Counted from the stretch's first letter, positions 7,587-16,910 are shown. The stretch: DNA of 64,000 nucleotides from Streptomyces indicus (GCF_900100315.1 NZ_FNFF01000023.1:1-64000), one strand, 5' to 3'. Made by a program: numbers and translations. Notes: generated from the letters alone by a model not told the origin.

Positions 7587-9746
7587 GTGTCCGGAACGGG
7601 TATGGGTGGTGAGCGGGGCGCAGGAGGCGCACGTGCCCGCGCGCTCGCCGTCCTGCGCATCCGCAGCAGGGCCCTCGCGGTCGCCCTGCTGCCCGCCGCC
7701 GTGGCCGTCGTGCTGCTCGCGGGCGGGGTCACCGGCCGTCTGAGCGGCGGCAGTTGGGACCTGGCGCGCTGGATCGCGAGCGCCGTCGCCGTGGTCGTGC
7801 TGCTCGCCGCGGCCGCCGTCGCGCTGGTCGTGGCGCGTTCGAAGCCGGCCCTGAGCCCCACCGTTCCGATCGCCGAGGAGTCCGCCCCGGACCTCTACCG
7901 CCTGGTGCGCGACCTCGCCGACCGGCTCGACGTCCCGGCGCCCTCCGCGATAGCCCTGACGCCGGACTGCGACAGCTGGCTCGAGGACCGCACCCACCGC
8001 GCCCACGCACCGCCCCGCCCGGGTGTGGTGCAGCGGGTGCTCGCGGTCATACGCGGGCGGCGTGCGCTGCCGCCTGCCGGCGCGGCGGAAGCGGTATCCA
8101 CGGGTGTACGGGGGGAAGGCGCCGCGGCGGTACGGGGGAGCGCGGGCACGGCCGTCCGCACCGACGAGGGCCAGGCCGTACGGGGGGATGTGAGCCAGGC
8201 GGTACGCGGCGCGGACGCCGCCGTCGTCCGGGCGGGCGAGACCGTCTCCGCACATCGTGACGCCGCCGACGCGGGCCCGGTCGCCCCCGTCCTGGTGATC
8301 GGCTCCCCGTTCCTGTGGTGGATGCGCGTCGCGGAGCTGCGCGCGCTGCTCGCCCCCGTCGTAGCCGGTACGGGACCCTCCGCCCACCCCGACATAGCCG
8401 CCGCCCGCCGTTTCGTGCGGGGTCTGGACGCCGCGGTCGCGGTGACCGAGCGGCCAGGGCGCGGGCCGGTGGCCCGCACGGTGCTCGGCTGGGTCGGCTG
8501 GGTGTCGCGGCTGATGCTGCGCTCCTGCCGCGACCATGCGGCGGAGATGGAGCGCGGGGTGGCGGCGGCCGCCGCCGACCGCGCGCAGACGGTGGACTAC
8601 GGGTTGCGGATCGTGGCCCAGGAGCAGGTCGGTCTCGCGTACGCGGGCTGGGACCGGCTGCTCACGAAGGTGGCGCTGCCCGCCTGGAGGATGGGCCGCT
8701 GGCCCTCGCGCCTGGACGCCGGCGTCGTGGCCGCGCTGACCGAGCTGTCCCGCCGCGACCGGCTCGCGGAAGGCTTCGCCTCACGGCTCGGCGAGCGGCC
8801 CGCGTGCGATCTGCTGGAGGAGCCCGGCGCGGTGGACGAGGCCGCGTCCCTCCTCGCGGCCCGGCTGTTCCACGGGGAGCAGGGGGCCGGCTGGGCGCCC
8901 GTCGACTGGCAGGACTATCCGGAGGAGATCGTCGACCGCAAGTGGCGTACGGACGCGGCCCGTCTGCACCGCGCGCTGGACTCGCTGGGCGTGGGCCGGG
9001 CGACGGCCCCGGACATGGACCCGCAGGCGCCCACGCTGGAGCGGGTGATGGAGCACCTGTCGGCTGCCGCGGCGGCCGACGACGGTACGCGTACGGAGTC
9101 CGGCGCCGCGGACCATCTCGGTACCGATGCCGACGTGCCGGTCACCTCCGAGATCACCGAGGTGCGCGACGCCTCCGACGAGCTGATCAGCCCCGACCCC
9201 ATCGACGGGCGCGACGCCACCAACACCCCTGGCACCACTGGCGCACCCGTCACTGCCGACGCACCCGTCACCGCCGATCACCCCGATCCCTCCGACGACC
9301 ACCTCCCCATCGTCCCGCCCGAGGGCCGTGACCCCGCCGAGGCCCTCACCCTCGCCCCGCAGAGCGAGCAACTCGCCGCGCTGCTCAGCGTCGAGCTCTC
9401 CCGCGAGGAGACCGCGGCGCCGCGCACCCCGCCCCAGCCCGCCCCCGAGCTCGCGGCCTGGGACGAGGCTCTGCTGCCGCTGTTCCCGATGCAACCGCCG
9501 CGGTCAGGGCGGGAGTTGCTGGCCGACCACGTCACCGCGATGGTCTGCTGCGCCGCCGTCGACACGGCCGGCGCCGCCCCCGGCCTCGACTGGCTCGACG
9601 GCCCGACCCTGATGGTGAACGGGGAGCGGACCGCCGACCTCGCCCCCCGGGTCCTCAGCCTCGTCGAGGAAGGCGACCCGGAGCCGCTGCGCGGCTGGCT
9701 CGCGGGCCTGGGCGTCCGCCCGGAGAAGCCGGTCCGCCTGGTGTGA
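7587..9746 (+). CDS. membrane protein resembling an inactive M48-type peptidase
   Basis: A 719-residue protein with two membrane spans near residues 26-48 and 55-78. LYRLVRDLADRLDVPAPSAI (about 100-120) and the later FLWWMRVAELRALLAPVV resemble the region around the zinc site of M48 (HtpX-like) peptidases. The HExxH helix is absent: AELRALLAPV stands where EL-AVLAHELAH is expected. The third-ligand region EADRxA is only faintly kept (HAAEMERGVAAAAAD). A variable low-complexity insert fills residues 150-225, and an acidic Asp/Thr/Pro linker fills 490-610 before a conserved C-terminal domain. GAAGGGGG precedes the GTG start. The family assignment is tentative. Confidence 0.7.
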   Translation: MSGTGMGGERGAGGARARALAVLRIRSRALAVALLPAAVAVVLLAGGVTGRLSGGSWDLARWIASAVAVVVLLAAAAVALVVARSKPALSPTVPIAEESAPDLYRLVRDLADRLDVPAPSAIALTPDCDSWLEDRTHRAHAPPRPGVVQRVLAVIRGRRALPPAGAAEAVSTGVRGEGAAAVRGSAGTAVRTDEGQAVRGDVSQAVRGADAAVVRAGETVSAHRDAADAGPVAPVLVIGSPFLWWMRVAELRALLAPVVAGTGPSAHPDIAAARRFVRGLDAAVAVTERPGRGPVARTVLGWVGWVSRLMLRSCRDHAAEMERGVAAAAADRAQTVDYGLRIVAQEQVGLAYAGWDRLLTKVALPAWRMGRWPSRLDAGVVAALTELSRRDRLAEGFASRLGERPACDLLEEPGAVDEAASLLAARLFHGEQGAGWAPVDWQDYPEEIVDRKWRTDAARLHRALDSLGVGRATAPDMDPQAPTLERVMEHLSAAAAADDGTRTESGAADHLGTDADVPVTSEITEVRDASDELISPDPIDGRDATNTPGTTGAPVTADAPVTADHPDPSDDHLPIVPPEGRDPAEALTLAPQSEQLAALLSVELSREETAAPRTPPQPAPELAAWDEALLPLFPMQPPRSGRELLADHVTAMVCCAAVDTAGAAPGLDWLDGPTLMVNGERTADLAPRVLSLVEEGDPEPLRGWLAGLGVRPEKPVRLV

Positions 9747-10030
9747 CGCCCCCGCCGCACCCCAGCCCACCGCACCGGAGCGCCACGTTCCGTTCACGTC
9801 AATTCACGACGAACGGTGACGGGATGCGTGCGTAATGTGATGTGCTGGGACCGGCCGCCGACATGGACAGGACGGCAGCCGGCCACCGACAGGCCGGCCC
9901 GCCGCATCCGAAACGGCCGGAGACCGGAGACAAAAGACCGGGGACCGGAGACGAAAGACCGGTGACCGGGACCGGACCGAGCGGCGGGCCCGGCAGAAGC
10001 AGAACCCGGGGGACGAGGGAGGGGAGCAGC

Positions 10031-11548
10031 ATGGGCAACAGCAGAGTGCCGAAGAGCGGGACGCCGAGGGCGGCCGCGCCGATCAGGCGCTGGGAGTCCG
10101 GCGCCCTCGCCCACGCCGTGAGCGACCCCTTCGGCCAGGGCCCGCTCCCGTGGCTGCGCGGCAGCGAGCACTACTTCGACGACACCGGCCAGGTCGTCCC
10201 CTGGTACCTCGACCATGCCCCGGCACCCGGCGCACGCATCCCCGCACCCCGCAGCACCACCGGTCCGCGCACCGCCGACGACGTCCACCAGCAGATCAAG
10301 GGATTCACCTCCACGGGTGCCGCCGCCCCCGGCGACTCCCTCGACTTCCACATCACCGTGGACCCGCCGCAGCAGTTCAGCGTCGACATCTACCGGATCG
10401 GGCACTACGGCGGGGACGGCGCCGCGAAGATCACCACGAGCCCCCGGCTCTCCGGCATCGTCCAGCCACCCCCGCTGACCGCCGACCGCACGGTCTCCTG
10501 CCACCACTGGTGGCTCTCCTGGCGGCTGCAGATCCCGAGTTACTGGAACACGGGCGCGTACGTGGCGGTCCTCACCACCATGGACGGCTACCGCTCGCAC
10601 ATCCCGTTCACGGTCCGCGACGACCGCCCGGCCGATCTGCTGCTCCTGCTGCCCGACGTGACCTGGCAGGCGTACAACCTCTACCCGGAGGACGGCCGCA
10701 CGGGCGCGAGCCTCTACCACGCGTGGGACGAGGACGGCTCGCTGCTCGGCGAGAGCGACGCGGCGACCACGGTCTCCTTCGACCGCCCGTACGCGGGCGC
10801 GGGCCTGCCCCTGCACGTGGGCCACGCCTACGACTTCATCCGCTGGGCCGAGCGCTACGGGTACGACCTCGCGTACGCCGACACCCGCGATCTGCACGCG
10901 GGCCGCGTGGATCCGACCCGCTACCGGGGCCTGGTCTTCCCGGGCCACGACGAGTACTGGTCGGTGCCGATGCGCCGTACCACCGAGCAGGCCCGCGACA
11001 GCGGCACCTCCCTGGTCTTCCTCTCCGCCAACACCATGTACTGGCAGGTGGAGTTGAGTCCCTCGCCCTCCGGCGTGCCCGACCGCCTCCTCACCTGCCG
11101 CAAGCGCCGCGGCCCCGGAAAGGCCGCCCTGTGGCGTGAAGTCGACCGCCCCGAGCAGCAGTTGATGGGCATCCAGTACGCCGGCCGCGTACCGGAGCCG
11201 TCCCCCCTCGTCGTCCGCAATGCCGACCACTGGCTGTGGGACGCGACGGGCGCGCACGAGGGCGACGAGATCGAGGGCCTGGTCGCGGGCGAGGCCGACC
11301 GCTACTTCCCGCGCACCCAGTTGCCCGAGCACCAGAGCCGCATCCTGCTCGCCCACTCCCCGTACCAGGACGGGGACGGGGCGCGGCGCCATCAGGAGAC
11401 CTCGCTGTACCGGGCGCCGTCCGGTGCGCTGGTCTTCGCCTCCGGTACGTTCGCGTGGTCCCCGGCCCTGGACCGCCCCGGCCATGTGGACACCCGTGTC
11501 CAGCGCGCGACCGCCAATCTCCTCGACCGCATCTGCAAGCGCGACTGA
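10031..11548 (+). CDS. N,N-dimethylformamidase beta-subunit-like protein
   Basis: The 505-residue protein matches the large C-terminal domain family of dimethylformamidase beta subunits. It has an N-terminal beta sandwich (SLDFHITVDPPQQFSVDIYR, then YRIGHYGGDGA) and a catalytic-like domain with VTWQAYNLYPEDG, the hallmark LVFPGHDEYWS (near residue 303) and SGTFAWSPAL near the end. In the amidase this domain hydrolyses formamides, but many actinobacteria encode such proteins without the alpha subunit, and none is seen here, so the substrate is unknown. No clear signal peptide is visible. ATG 10031 is supported by GGAGGGGAG 7 bases upstream. A TAATGT element at 9833 may be its -10 box. Confidence 0.8.
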   Translation: MGNSRVPKSGTPRAAAPIRRWESGALAHAVSDPFGQGPLPWLRGSEHYFDDTGQVVPWYLDHAPAPGARIPAPRSTTGPRTADDVHQQIKGFTSTGAAAPGDSLDFHITVDPPQQFSVDIYRIGHYGGDGAAKITTSPRLSGIVQPPPLTADRTVSCHHWWLSWRLQIPSYWNTGAYVAVLTTMDGYRSHIPFTVRDDRPADLLLLLPDVTWQAYNLYPEDGRTGASLYHAWDEDGSLLGESDAATTVSFDRPYAGAGLPLHVGHAYDFIRWAERYGYDLAYADTRDLHAGRVDPTRYRGLVFPGHDEYWSVPMRRTTEQARDSGTSLVFLSANTMYWQVELSPSPSGVPDRLLTCRKRRGPGKAALWREVDRPEQQLMGIQYAGRVPEPSPLVVRNADHWLWDATGAHEGDEIEGLVAGEADRYFPRTQLPEHQSRILLAHSPYQDGDGARRHQETSLYRAPSGALVFASGTFAWSPALDRPGHVDTRVQRATANLLDRICKRD

Positions 11549-11664
11549 GGCGAGCCGGGCACGGGCGCGACCCTGAGCCGCACGCCCGTGCCGCCCACCG
11601 TGGTCGGCGGACCCTCCGCGATAGGCGAGAATCGGACTGCTGGCCGAAACGACGGGGAGGAACC

Positions 11665-12570
11665 ATGCCCGGATTCGTAGAAAAGCCCGAGCCGATCGAG
11701 GTGCCGGGCCTGGTGCACCTGCACACCGGCAAGGTGCGGGACCTGTACCAGAACGAAGCGGGCGACCTCGTGATGGTCGCCAGCAACCGCACCTCGGCGA
11801 TGGACTGGGTGCTGCCCACCGAGATCCCCGACAAGGGCCGCATCCTCACGCAGCTGTCCCTGTGGTGGTTCGACCAGCTCGCGGACCTCGTCCCCAACCA
11901 CGTGCTGTCCACCGAGGTCCCGGTCGGCGCGCCCGCGGACTGGGCGGGCCGCGTCCTGATCTGCAAGTCGCTGCGGATGGTCCCGGTGGAGTGCGTCGCG
12001 CGCGGCTATCTCACCGGCTCGGGCCTGCTCGAATACGAGGAGTCCCGCACGGTCTGCGGCCTCGCCCTGCCGGAGGGCCTGGTCGACGGCTCCGAGCTGC
12101 CCGCGCCGATCTTCACGCCCGCCATGAAGGCCGCGGTCGGCGAGCACGACGAGAACGTGTCGTACGAGGAAGTCGCCCGCGAGGTCGGCGCCGAGACCGC
12201 CGCCCAGCTGCGCCAGACCACCCTCGCCGTCTACGGCCGGGCCCGCGACATCGCCCGTGACCGGGGCATCATCCTCGCGGACACGAAGTTCGAGTTCGGC
12301 TTCGACGGGGACACCCTGGTGCTCGCGGACGAGGTGCTCACCCCCGACTCCTCGCGCTTCTGGCCGGCGGACCAGTGGCAGCCGGGGCAGACCCAGCCGT
12401 CCTTCGACAAGCAGATCATCCGGAACTGGCTGAAGTCCGCCGAGGCGGGCTGGGAGCGCCAGGGCCCCGACGGCGAGAACCCGCCCCCGCCGCTGTCCGC
12501 CGAGATCGTGGAGCGCACGCGCTCGCGCTACATCGAGGCGTACGAGCTTTTGACGGGCACCGCCTGGTAG
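11665..12570 (+). CDS. purC: phosphoribosylaminoimidazole-succinocarboxamide synthase
   Basis: SAICAR synthetase couples CAIR with aspartate using ATP, step eight of purine synthesis. The 301-residue protein has the nucleotide-binding HTGKVRDLYQ (about 20-30) and SNRTSAMDWVLPTEIPDKG, the signature VECVARGYLTGSG (about 112-124) and the late LADTKFEFGFD and DEVLTPDSSRFW. GGGGAGG stands 5 bases before ATG 11665. The much longer upstream frame overlaps the preceding gene and is not used. The ligase stands alone and not beside purE/purK. Confidence 0.97.
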   Translation: MPGFVEKPEPIEVPGLVHLHTGKVRDLYQNEAGDLVMVASNRTSAMDWVLPTEIPDKGRILTQLSLWWFDQLADLVPNHVLSTEVPVGAPADWAGRVLICKSLRMVPVECVARGYLTGSGLLEYEESRTVCGLALPEGLVDGSELPAPIFTPAMKAAVGEHDENVSYEEVAREVGAETAAQLRQTTLAVYGRARDIARDRGIILADTKFEFGFDGDTLVLADEVLTPDSSRFWPADQWQPGQTQPSFDKQIIRNWLKSAEAGWERQGPDGENPPPPLSAEIVERTRSRYIEAYELLTGTAW

Positions 12571-12678
12571 CCGCCACGGGCCCGGTCCCCGGACCGGGCC
12601 CCACGCGAAAGCCCGCACCGGCCCCACGCGGAGGACCGCGCACCGGCCGCACACGAAAGGCCCCGCACGGCCCCACGC

Positions 12679-12710
12679 GAAAGGCCCCCGGTGAAAACCG
12701 GGGGCCTTTC
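12679..12710 (-). terminator. terminator of tRNA-Gly(GCC) copy 1
   Basis: GAAAGGCCCCCGGT and ACCGGGGGCCTTTC form a perfect stem with a short A-rich loop just past the 3' end of the leftward tRNA; it may serve purC from the other side too. Confidence 0.85.
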
Positions 12711-12714
12711 CTTG

Positions 12715-12790
12715 TGGAGCGAACGACGAGGTTCGAACTCGCGACCTCAACCTTGGCAAGGTTGCGCTCTACCAACTGAGCTACGTTCGC
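12715..12790 (-). tRNA. tRNA-Gly(GCC), copy 1
   Basis: Acceptor GCGAACG pairs with CGTTCGC, the anticodon loop is CTTGCCAAG with GCC, and the T loop is TTCGAAC. The 3' CCA is encoded. Identical to the gene at 17011-17086. Confidence 0.97.
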
Positions 12791-12825
12791 ATCGCGCTGG
12801 GCTTTTCGCCGTGGCGCGGAGACCA

Positions 12826-13440
12826 CTATACCCAACCGCGCTCGCGCGCGAGACGCACCGCCGCATGACGGTTCTCGACTCCAAGTTTCGAGACGGCGGA
12901 GGACAGATAGTTCCGGACCGTTCCGGGGGACAGGGCGGCCCGCTCGGCGATCTCCGAGACAGGTGCGCCGTCGGCCGCGAGCTCCAGGACCTCGGCCTCG
13001 CGCGCGGTCAGCGGGGAGTCGCCCGCGGAGATCGCGTCGGCCGCCAACTCCGGGTCCACGTAACGGTTCCCGGCGTGCACGGTACGGATGATCTCCGCCA
13101 GCCGCTGTGCGCTCACGGTCTTCGGCACGAATCCCCGTACGCCTGCCTCCAGCGCCCGCTTGAGATGCCCGGGCCGGCCGTGGCTCGTCACGATCATGGT
13201 CTGGCAGGTGGGCAGTTCGCGCCGGATGGATGTGGCCACGTTCACACCGTCCGCGCCCGGCATCTGGAGGTCGAGCACGGCGACGTCGGGCCGGTGCGCG
13301 AGCGCCATCGCGAGGGCCTCGGGCCCGGAGGCGGCCTCGGCGACGACGGTCAGGTCCTCCTCGAGCGCGAGCAGCGCGGCGAGCGCCCCGCGGATCAGGT
13401 GCTCGTCGTCGGCGAGCAGGACGCGCAGCGGCGGGTTCAT
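12826..13440 (-). CDS. LuxR/NarL-family response regulator
   Basis: A 204-residue two-component regulator. The receiver domain (1-125) has acidic residues D11 and D12, the phosphoacceptor D57 in VAVLDLQMPG, a Thr/Ser switch in IVTSHG and K in GFVPKT. The C-terminal LuxR helix-turn-helix (about 138-200) has LTAREAEVLELAADG and SPGTVRNYLSSAVSKL. Its start overlaps the kinase stop by four bases (ATGA), so the two are co-translated. It probably binds the paired ATGACA/TGTCAT sites before the operon and controls the ABC exporter genes. Confidence 0.95.
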   Translation of the reverse strand: MNPPLRVLLADDEHLIRGALAALLALEEDLTVVAEAASGPEALAMALAHRPDVAVLDLQMPGADGVNVATSIRRELPTCQTMIVTSHGRPGHLKRALEAGVRGFVPKTVSAQRLAEIIRTVHAGNRYVDPELAADAISAGDSPLTAREAEVLELAADGAPVSEIAERAALSPGTVRNYLSSAVSKLGVENRHAAVRLARERGWV

Positions 13441-15023
13441 CGGGTGGTCTCGCTTTCGTCTGTACGGGAGGCAGGCGCCGCGACTGCGGCGGACTCGGGC
13501 ACCCCGAGCGGCACCTCGGCGCGCAGCCGGAACATCCCGCCCTCGGCCGGCCCCGCTTCGAGCCGCCCACCGAGCACGGCAAGACGCTCCCGCAGCCCGG
13601 CGAGCCCGGAACCACCGGGGCCTGCCCCGGACCCGAAGCCACCGGCCCCGGAGCCGCCGGAGCCCACCCCGGAACCGAGGCTTCCGGACCCGGAACGACC
13701 GGAACGACCAGGCTCCCCCGCCCCTGACCCGAGGCCTCCCGCGCGGCCCCCGAAGCCTTCGGAATCCTGCTCTGTCAGTGGCTCCCGATAGCCTTGAGGG
13801 GCTGGCGCGGCCCCCGGGCGGGAGGGGTCTGTCACCCCGGCTGTGCGCGCACCCTGGCCCGCCGTGCGCACACCCTGGCCCACCGCCCGAACACCCTCGC
13901 CCACCGCCCGCGCCCCCTGCCCCACCCCACCAGCACCATCACTCTCCACCGTGAGCACAGCCCGCCCCTCCGCCACCCGCAGTGCCACCTCGCACCGGCT
14001 CGCGTCCCCGTGTCGCAGCACGTTGGTGGCCGCCTCGCGCACCACCCAGCCGAGTGCCGCGTGCACCGCGGTCGGCAGTTCGCCGGCCGCCTCCGCTCCC
14101 GTCACCCGGCAGTCGATGCCCGCCGCGGTCAACACGGCCTGCGCACCGGCCAGTTCGGAGCCGAGGCTCGCCTCGCGGTAGCCGCGTACGACCTCGCGTA
14201 CTTCCTTCTGCGACTCCTGCGCGATCCGCTGCACCTCGATCATCTGCTCCACGGCCTCCGGGCGGCCGCGCCGGGCCAGCTGCACCGCGAGCTCGCTCTT
14301 GAGGGCGATCACCGCGAGGTTGCGGCCCATCACGTCGTGCAGATCGCGCCCGAACCGCAGCCGCTCCTCGGCCACCGCGAGCCGCGCCTGCGCCTCGCGG
14401 CCCTGCTCGGCCTGCCACATCACGCGCAGGCTCCAGGCGGAGCAGCGGATGCTGGCCAGGCAGATCATGGCGCCGCCGTAGACCCCGAGGCCGTAGCCGA
14501 GCAGCCGCATGTCGTGCACGCCGGCGAGGGCGAACGCCCCGGGCACCACGACCGCGGCGGCCAGGCTCCACTGCTGGTACGTGCGCAGCGGCAGGACGAG
14601 ACAGCGTTCGGCGGTGTACGGGATGACGGCGAAGAGCGCCACGAACACCGTGAACCCGTGGTCGAGCCCGCCCACCGCTTCCAGCGCGAGGTCGAGCGCG
14701 AGCGTGCCGGTCATCAGCGCACCGGCGAGCAGCACGCCCTTGCCGGGCACGGTGCCGCGGCCCAGGTACTGGTCGAACGCGAGCGGCAGCAGCCGCCAGG
14801 CGACCACGCACTGCGCGCCCGCGCAGAGCAGCAGCAGCGAGCCGAGCAGCAGCTCGAGCCCGGTCGGGTCCAGGGCCAGTTCGACCACCGGCATCACCAG
14901 CCAGGCCGCGAAGAAGAACCAGACCATGAACCGGACGATGAGCAGGCTCTGGAACTCCATGCGTTCCACATGGCTGCGTTCGTCCCACACCTGCCGGCGC
15001 CACCGCCGGTACCGCTCCAGCAC
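13437..15023 (-). CDS. sensor histidine kinase (HisKA_3 type) with an expanded ATP lid
   Basis: A membrane kinase of the NarL-partner class, 528 residues. About six hydrophobic segments occupy residues 25-205 and follow a short cytoplasmic start. The dimerisation/phosphorylation motif is FGRDLHDVMGRNLAVIALK (His near 240) and the ATPase N box is VREAATNVLRHG. Between ESDGAGG and GLAGLRERLAVLGG, where family members usually have 5-15 residues, sits about 110 residues of Gly/Ser/Ala repeats. GTG 15023 is chosen because GGGGAG lies 7 bases upstream and the longer frame runs into the permease gene. Fourth-gene overlap with the regulator is four bases. Confidence 0.93.
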   Translation of the reverse strand: MLERYRRWRRQVWDERSHVERMEFQSLLIVRFMVWFFFAAWLVMPVVELALDPTGLELLLGSLLLLCAGAQCVVAWRLLPLAFDQYLGRGTVPGKGVLLAGALMTGTLALDLALEAVGGLDHGFTVFVALFAVIPYTAERCLVLPLRTYQQWSLAAAVVVPGAFALAGVHDMRLLGYGLGVYGGAMICLASIRCSAWSLRVMWQAEQGREAQARLAVAEERLRFGRDLHDVMGRNLAVIALKSELAVQLARRGRPEAVEQMIEVQRIAQESQKEVREVVRGYREASLGSELAGAQAVLTAAGIDCRVTGAEAAGELPTAVHAALGWVVREAATNVLRHGDASRCEVALRVAEGRAVLTVESDGAGGVGQGARAVGEGVRAVGQGVRTAGQGARTAGVTDPSRPGAAPAPQGYREPLTEQDSEGFGGRAGGLGSGAGEPGRSGRSGSGSLGSGVGSGGSGAGGFGSGAGPGGSGLAGLRERLAVLGGRLEAGPAEGGMFRLRAEVPLGVPESAAVAAPASRTDESETTR

Positions 15024-15045
15024 GTCTAGCTCCCCGTCCGCCTGT

Positions 15046-15840
15046 TCAGCGCCTCGGCTCCCACCGGAACCACCGCCGTACAGCAAACACCGACAGGACG
15101 ATCCAGGCCACCGCCACGACCAGCGCCGTCAGCGCTTCGGAGGCCGGCAGCTCGCCCGTCCAGCCGCCGCGCACCAAGGTCATGACGGGGGAGAGGGGGA
15201 GGAGTTCGAGCACGGAGGCGAGCCGGTCGGGGAAGACCTCGAGCGGCACGGCCATGCCGGAGCCGATCATCGACACGAACATCAGCGGCAGCACCATGAC
15301 CTGCGCGCTCTCCGGCGTCCGGCTGAGCCCGGCCGTCGCGGCGGCCAGCGTGACGCACAGGCCGAGCCCGAGCAGCACCCCGAGCACGGACCACCACACG
15401 GCGGCCGGCGCCCCGAGATCGAGCAGCAGGGCCGCTCCGACGGTGACGACCACGCACTGCGCCAGGCCGATCAGGACCGAGGGCAGCGCGGCGCCGGTGA
15501 GGATCTCCAGGTCGCGCAGCTCGCCGGTGCGCAGCCGCTTGAAGACCAGTTCCTCGCGGCGTACGACGAAGACGGTGGTGACCGCGTTGTAGACGGCGAA
15601 GAGCAGCGCGAAACCGACCGCGGCGGTCAGGATCACCTCGCCGATCTGCACGCCGGTGCCTTCGAGCGCGGACTCCTTGAGCGTGGTCTGCACGGTGAAC
15701 GGCAGGATCAGCGGGATCACGAGCGCGGTCACCAGGACGCTCTTGTTGCGCCCCAGGAGGGTCAGTTCGGCCCGGCTCAGCGCGGCGAGCCGCCCGGCGG
15801 GGGTGGTGAGGGCGCTCATGCCCCGGTCCAGGGTGCTCAT
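15046..15840 (-). CDS. ABC-2 type transporter permease
   Basis: A 264-residue membrane subunit with about six hydrophobic spans, beginning after SRAELTLLGRNKSVLVTALV. The ABC-2 signature is near GSGMAVPLEVFPDRLASVLE, followed by LLPLSPVMTLVRGGWTG. The ATG at 15838-15840 overlaps the stop of the ATPase gene (ATGA), which fixes the start. The stop is 22 bases before the kinase start. With the ATPase it should form an exporter; gene pairing with a NarL-type two-component system often means response to cell-envelope stress or antibiotics, but the substrate is not known. Confidence 0.92.
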   Translation of the reverse strand: MSTLDRGMSALTTPAGRLAALSRAELTLLGRNKSVLVTALVIPLILPFTVQTTLKESALEGTGVQIGEVILTAAVGFALLFAVYNAVTTVFVVRREELVFKRLRTGELRDLEILTGAALPSVLIGLAQCVVVTVGAALLLDLGAPAAVWWSVLGVLLGLGLCVTLAAATAGLSRTPESAQVMVLPLMFVSMIGSGMAVPLEVFPDRLASVLELLPLSPVMTLVRGGWTGELPASEALTALVVAVAWIVLSVFAVRRWFRWEPRR

Positions 15841-16817
15841 GCCACGGTCTCCTTCGTCCGTACGGCGTGTGCGTCGCCGTGCTCGCCGCCGCGCATGTCG
15901 CGCGCGATCTGCAGGAAGGCCTCCTCGAGCGAGGCCGAGCGGACATCGAGCCCGCGCAGTTCCACCCCGGCCTGCTGCGCCCACAACAGGAGCCCGGTCG
16001 CGGCCCGTTGCAGCTCGGGCGTACGCAGCTGCACGGTCCGTCCCACCACGTCGTGCCCGGTGACGCCGAGCCCGGCCAGCGGCGGCAGATCCCCGACGAA
16101 GTAGCCCTCGGGCAGTTCGAAGGAGATCCGCGAGGGCTGGGAGGCAGTCACCTCGGCGGGCGTGCCGGTCGCGGCGATCTCGCCCTCGTGCAGGATCGCC
16201 AGCCGCTCGGCGAGCGACTCGGCCTCCTCCAGGTAGTGCGTGGTCAGGAGCACCGTGGTGCCGCGGTCGCGCAGTTCGCGCACCAACTCCCAGGTCTCGG
16301 CCCGCCCTTCGGCGTCCAGACCGGTGGTCGGCTCGTCGAGGAACAGCACCTCGGGCCGCCCCAGGAGCGCGAGCGCCAGGTCGAGGCGCCGCTTCTCACC
16401 CCCGGACAGCTGTTTCACCCGTACGCCGGCGCGCTTGGCGAGCCCGACGAGTTCGAGCGCCTCGCCGAGCGGCCGCGCGCCGCTGGTGCAGCCCGCCCAC
16501 ATCCGTACGGTCTCGGCGACGGTCAGCTCCGCGGGGAAGCCGCCCTCCTGAAGCATCACGCCGATCCGCGGCCGTACGGCGGTGCGCTCGGCGTACGGGT
16601 CGTGGCCCAGGATCCGCACCTGGCCGGCGGCCGGGCGTGCGAGCCCTTCGAGGAGTTCGACGGTGGAGGTCTTGCCGGCCCCGTTGGTGCCGAGCAGTGC
16701 GAACAGCTCGCCCTTGCCGACGTGGAAGGTGATCCCCCGCACCGCCTCGAAGCCGCCTGCATAGGTGCGGCGCAGATCAGTGACGTCGATCACGCGCTCT
16801 TCGGTGGTGGTGTTCAT
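15837..16817 (-). CDS. ABC transporter ATP-binding protein
   Basis: A DrrA-like ATPase of 326 residues. Walker A is GTNGAGKTST (near residue 43), the Q loop VMLQEGG, the signature LSGGEKRRLDLALAL, Walker B VLFLDEPTTGLD and the H loop LLTTHYLEEA. The C-terminal extension (about 225-310) is typical of exporters for hydrophobic molecules. GGGGAGG lies about 7 bases before ATG 16817. It is the first gene of a four-gene leftward operon (ATPase, permease, kinase, regulator). Confidence 0.95.
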   Translation of the reverse strand: MNTTTEERVIDVTDLRRTYAGGFEAVRGITFHVGKGELFALLGTNGAGKTSTVELLEGLARPAAGQVRILGHDPYAERTAVRPRIGVMLQEGGFPAELTVAETVRMWAGCTSGARPLGEALELVGLAKRAGVRVKQLSGGEKRRLDLALALLGRPEVLFLDEPTTGLDAEGRAETWELVRELRDRGTTVLLTTHYLEEAESLAERLAILHEGEIAATGTPAEVTASQPSRISFELPEGYFVGDLPPLAGLGVTGHDVVGRTVQLRTPELQRAATGLLLWAQQAGVELRGLDVRSASLEEAFLQIARDMRGGEHGDAHAVRTKETVA

Positions 16818-16861
16818 GCCTCAAGCCTCCCCGCGGACGGGGGCTGCGGGCAGTGCGGGCC

Positions 16862-16910
16862 GTCATGAGCCGGGATGACAGCTCTCACGGGTGCGTATGA
16901 CACCTGTCAT
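16862..16910 (-). promoter_or_regulatory. candidate operator for the ABC/two-component operon
   Basis: The palindrome ATGACA-CC-TGTCAT (16897-16910) lies upstream of the ATPase start. A second, looser pair GTCAT (16862-16866) and ATGAC (16875-16879) lies nearer the gene. Repeated half-sites of one type suit dimer binding by the co-encoded LuxR-type regulator, which would make the operon self-controlled. Confidence 0.5.
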
